From DASUTW01 sp035513995 (GTDB lineage: Bacteria; Actinomycetota; UBA4738; CALAEC01): a stretch of 6,487 nt of DNA. The stretch spans positions 1-6,487 of the forward strand of contig DATKBL010000106.1 of NCBI GenBank assembly GCA_035513995.1. Reading direction: 5' to 3'. Shown in pieces: positions 5,183-6,487 of this stretch (positions are counted from its first letter, which is position 1; the number at the start of each line of letters is the position of its first letter). The notes below the pieces were generated by a model, which was not told where the DNA came from, searched no databases, and saw only the letters and a list, made by a program, of their open reading frames with translations. Position numbers and translations under genes: made by a program.

Positions 5183-6160
5183 TCAGAGGAACAGGGAGCG
5201 GCGGGCGCCGAGATTCCGGTTCAGGGTCTGCTGGATCTCGTCGCGGACGCGGTCGGTCATCTCGAACACCAGCAGCGAGTCCTGCCAGGCCTCCTCGCCG
5301 AGCCCGTCGGTGGCGATCGGCGGGCGGAACTCGATCGTCCACTTCGTGGGCAGAGGCAGCATCCCGAGCGGCCCCAGCCACGGGAAGAGCGGCGTCACCG
5401 GGAAGTAGGGCAGCTTGAGCATCCGGGCCAGCGGCCTGGCGTGCGAGATCAGCGGGTAGATCTCCTCGCTTCCCACGATCGCGACGGGGACGATCGGCGC
5501 CCCCGCGCGCAGCCCCAGCTCGATGAACCCGCCGCGGCCGAACCGCTGCAGCTTGTACCGATCCTTGAAGAGCTTTCCGACGCCCTTGTACCCCTCCGGG
5601 AAGACGCCGAGCAGCTCGCCCCGCTCGAGCAGCCGGAGCGCGTCCTCGTCGCACGCCAGCGTGTTGCCGGACTTCCGCGCCAGCTCCCCGACGAACGGCA
5701 GCCGGAACACGAGGTCGGCCGCGAGCAGCCGCACGTGACGCTCCACCTGATCCAGGAGGCCGAACTTCATGATCACGGCGTCCATGGGGATCGTGCCGGC
5801 GTGGTTCGAGACCAGGAGGGCCGCCCCGTCCCGAGGGATGTGCTCCAGCCCCCGCCACTCCACACGGAAGTACCTCTTGTGGAAGAGGCGTGCCAGCGGC
5901 GCCAGGATCGTCTCGGTCAGCTCGGGGTCGAAGCCGAACTCGTCCACCTCGTACTCGCCCGTGACTCGGCGACGCAGGAACGCCAGCAGCTCGTCGATCT
6001 CGTCGGTCGAGGGGCCCGGCGAGGGCTCGACCACGCCGCCCCCGTGGACCCGGCACATCCCCGAGACGTCCACAGCCCGGTTGCGGCAGCGGGCTCCGCT
6101 CCTCGTGGTAGCCGTGCAGCGGCCAGGCTCGCGGACCGGGATGGGGACGACCTCGCCCAT
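5183..6160 (-). CDS. Lysophospholipid acyltransferase family protein (PlsC/MGAT-like) with N-terminal Cys/His cluster
   Basis: A 325-residue acyltransferase, expected to transfer an acyl group to a lysophospholipid or related glycerolipid at the inner membrane. The catalytic His/Asp motif is in VSNHAGTIPMD (118-127: H120, D127), the acceptor-binding block is GVFPEGYKG (185-193), and the third block is APIVPVAIVGSEEIYPL (221-237). The His-to-Asp spacing is wider than the classical HxxxxD. Before the catalytic domain lies a cluster C15, C25, C36, H39 within RCTATT...GARCRN...GMCRVHGG, resembling small Cys3His zinc motifs such as DUF5763-type sequences. I chose ATG 6160, not an in-frame upstream start near 6232, because it overlaps the epimerase stop as TGATG and has AGGA 7 nt upstream. 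The pairing with an epimerase recalls, from memory, M. tuberculosis galE2 and Rv0502. The acceptor lipid is unknown. Confidence 0.9.
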   Translation of the reverse strand: MGEVVPIPVREPGRCTATTRSGARCRNRAVDVSGMCRVHGGGVVEPSPGPSTDEIDELLAFLRRRVTGEYEVDEFGFDPELTETILAPLARLFHKRYFRVEWRGLEHIPRDGAALLVSNHAGTIPMDAVIMKFGLLDQVERHVRLLAADLVFRLPFVGELARKSGNTLACDEDALRLLERGELLGVFPEGYKGVGKLFKDRYKLQRFGRGGFIELGLRAGAPIVPVAIVGSEEIYPLISHARPLARMLKLPYFPVTPLFPWLGPLGMLPLPTKWTIEFRPPIATDGLGEEAWQDSLLVFEMTDRVRDEIQQTLNRNLGARRSLFL

Positions 6161-6487
6161 CAGGTCGTCCTCGCCTTCTCGAAGCGTTCCTGCGCCTTCC
6201 GCCGGAGGAACGCCCGCGCCTCGCGCTCCCACTCCCCGACCTGCTCGGGGCTATACAGGCGACCGAGGTGCTCGCCCTCGGCGAAGTCGAGCAGCGCCTC
6301 GCGCGTGGTGCGCGCCGGGCGGAAGCCCATCTCCGAGGCGATGCGAGTGTTGTCGGCGACGCGGCCGTAGACCAGCAGGCGGAGCTGCTCGGTGGAGAAG
6401 TCGACGAGCCCGAACCTGCGGAGCAGCGAGCCGACCGGGGCGGCCAGCGGCAGGGCCACCGGCAATGACGGCCTCCCGAGCAGCCGC
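6160..6487 (-). CDS. NAD-dependent epimerase/dehydratase family protein, C-terminal part (5' end beyond right edge)
   Basis: The reverse-strand frame is open from the right edge to TGA at 6160, giving 108 codons. It reads RLLGRPSLPVALPLAAPVGS, then DFSTEQLRLLVYGRV, then NTRIASEMGFRPARTTREALLDF, a pattern typical of the C-terminal substrate-binding part of extended short-chain dehydrogenases acting on nucleotide sugars (GalE-like). In these enzymes the tail carries the 'DN/T-R...GFxPxxTTxEAL' element that follows the last catalytic-domain helices. The Rossmann fold and YxxxK residues lie outside the window, so activity cannot be verified. A charged helix (EREARAFLRRKAQERFEKAR) ends the protein. 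The stop shares its A with the acyltransferase ATG (TGATG), so both are read from one mRNA and coupled. A nucleotide-sugar or steroid/isoprenoid dehydrogenase role is possible; GalE2-like epimerase is the best guess. Confidence 0.85.
   Translation of the reverse strand, partial: RLLGRPSLPVALPLAAPVGSLLRRFGLVDFSTEQLRLLVYGRVADNTRIASEMGFRPARTTREALLDFAEGEHLGRLYSPEQVGEWEREARAFLRRKAQERFEKARTT

Noticed and set aside
6161..6232. A 24-residue longer N-terminus for the acyltransferase starting at 6232
   Set aside because: It would overlap the epimerase coding end by about 70 bp, whereas ATG 6160 gives a TGATG junction and a well-spaced AGGA.
5441..6370. A 309-codon plus-strand frame opposite the acyltransferase and epimerase
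   Set aside because: Antisense shadow with no motifs, and no ribosome-binding site was recognised; the minus-strand frames carry FPEG, NHAGTIPMD and epimerase tail patterns.

Overview
The window is about 6.5 kb of very GC-rich chromosome, densely packed with genes. Nearly every codon ends in G or C, several genes start with GTG, and neighbours often overlap by 1-4 nt. I read it as an uncultured member of the Actinomycetota. The best support is the pairing of an NAD-dependent epimerase with a lysophospholipid-acyltransferase-like protein, plus a nearby TIM-barrel protein of a distinctive actinobacterial type. From memory this recalls the Rv0498-Rv0502 neighbourhood of Mycobacterium tuberculosis. 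The phylum assignment is inference.

Layout, left to right. (1) A minus-strand pair at 1-1678: an acyl-CoA ligase of the ANL superfamily, whose stop overlaps (GTGA) the start of a small-looking integral membrane protein that runs off the left edge. (2) A divergent 27-bp gap at 1679-1705 with two overlapping -10-like elements, both placed as expected for leaderless GTG-start mRNAs. (3) A plus-strand EamA/DMT-type transporter ending at 2656. (4) A 55-bp gap with a TAGAAT -10-like box, then a plus-strand series: TIM-barrel sugar phosphate isomerase/epimerase, overlapping (GTGA) stand-alone response-regulator receiver, a 43-residue single-helix membrane protein, and an overlapping (ATGA) class V aminotransferase. 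(5) A 21-bp convergent gap. (6) A minus-strand pair entering from the right edge: the C-terminus of an NAD-dependent epimerase, then an acyltransferase carrying an N-terminal Cys/His cluster (TGATG junction).

How the genes may work together: the minus-strand ligase and the acyltransferase both belong to acyl-lipid metabolism, by activating fatty acids and esterifying a lipid acceptor respectively. The epimerase beside the acyltransferase suggests a glycolipid or envelope pathway. The TIM-barrel protein, receiver, small membrane protein and aminotransferase look co-transcribed or translationally coupled in part, but no common pathway is evident.

I see no mobile element, CRISPR array, tRNA or rRNA, and no sign of a defence or biosynthetic island. 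The window looks like ordinary chromosomal housekeeping. The more unusual details are the tiny coupled membrane protein, the start-site puzzle of the transporter, the leaderless divergent promoters, the Cys/His-tagged acyltransferase and a substituted P-loop glycine in the ligase.
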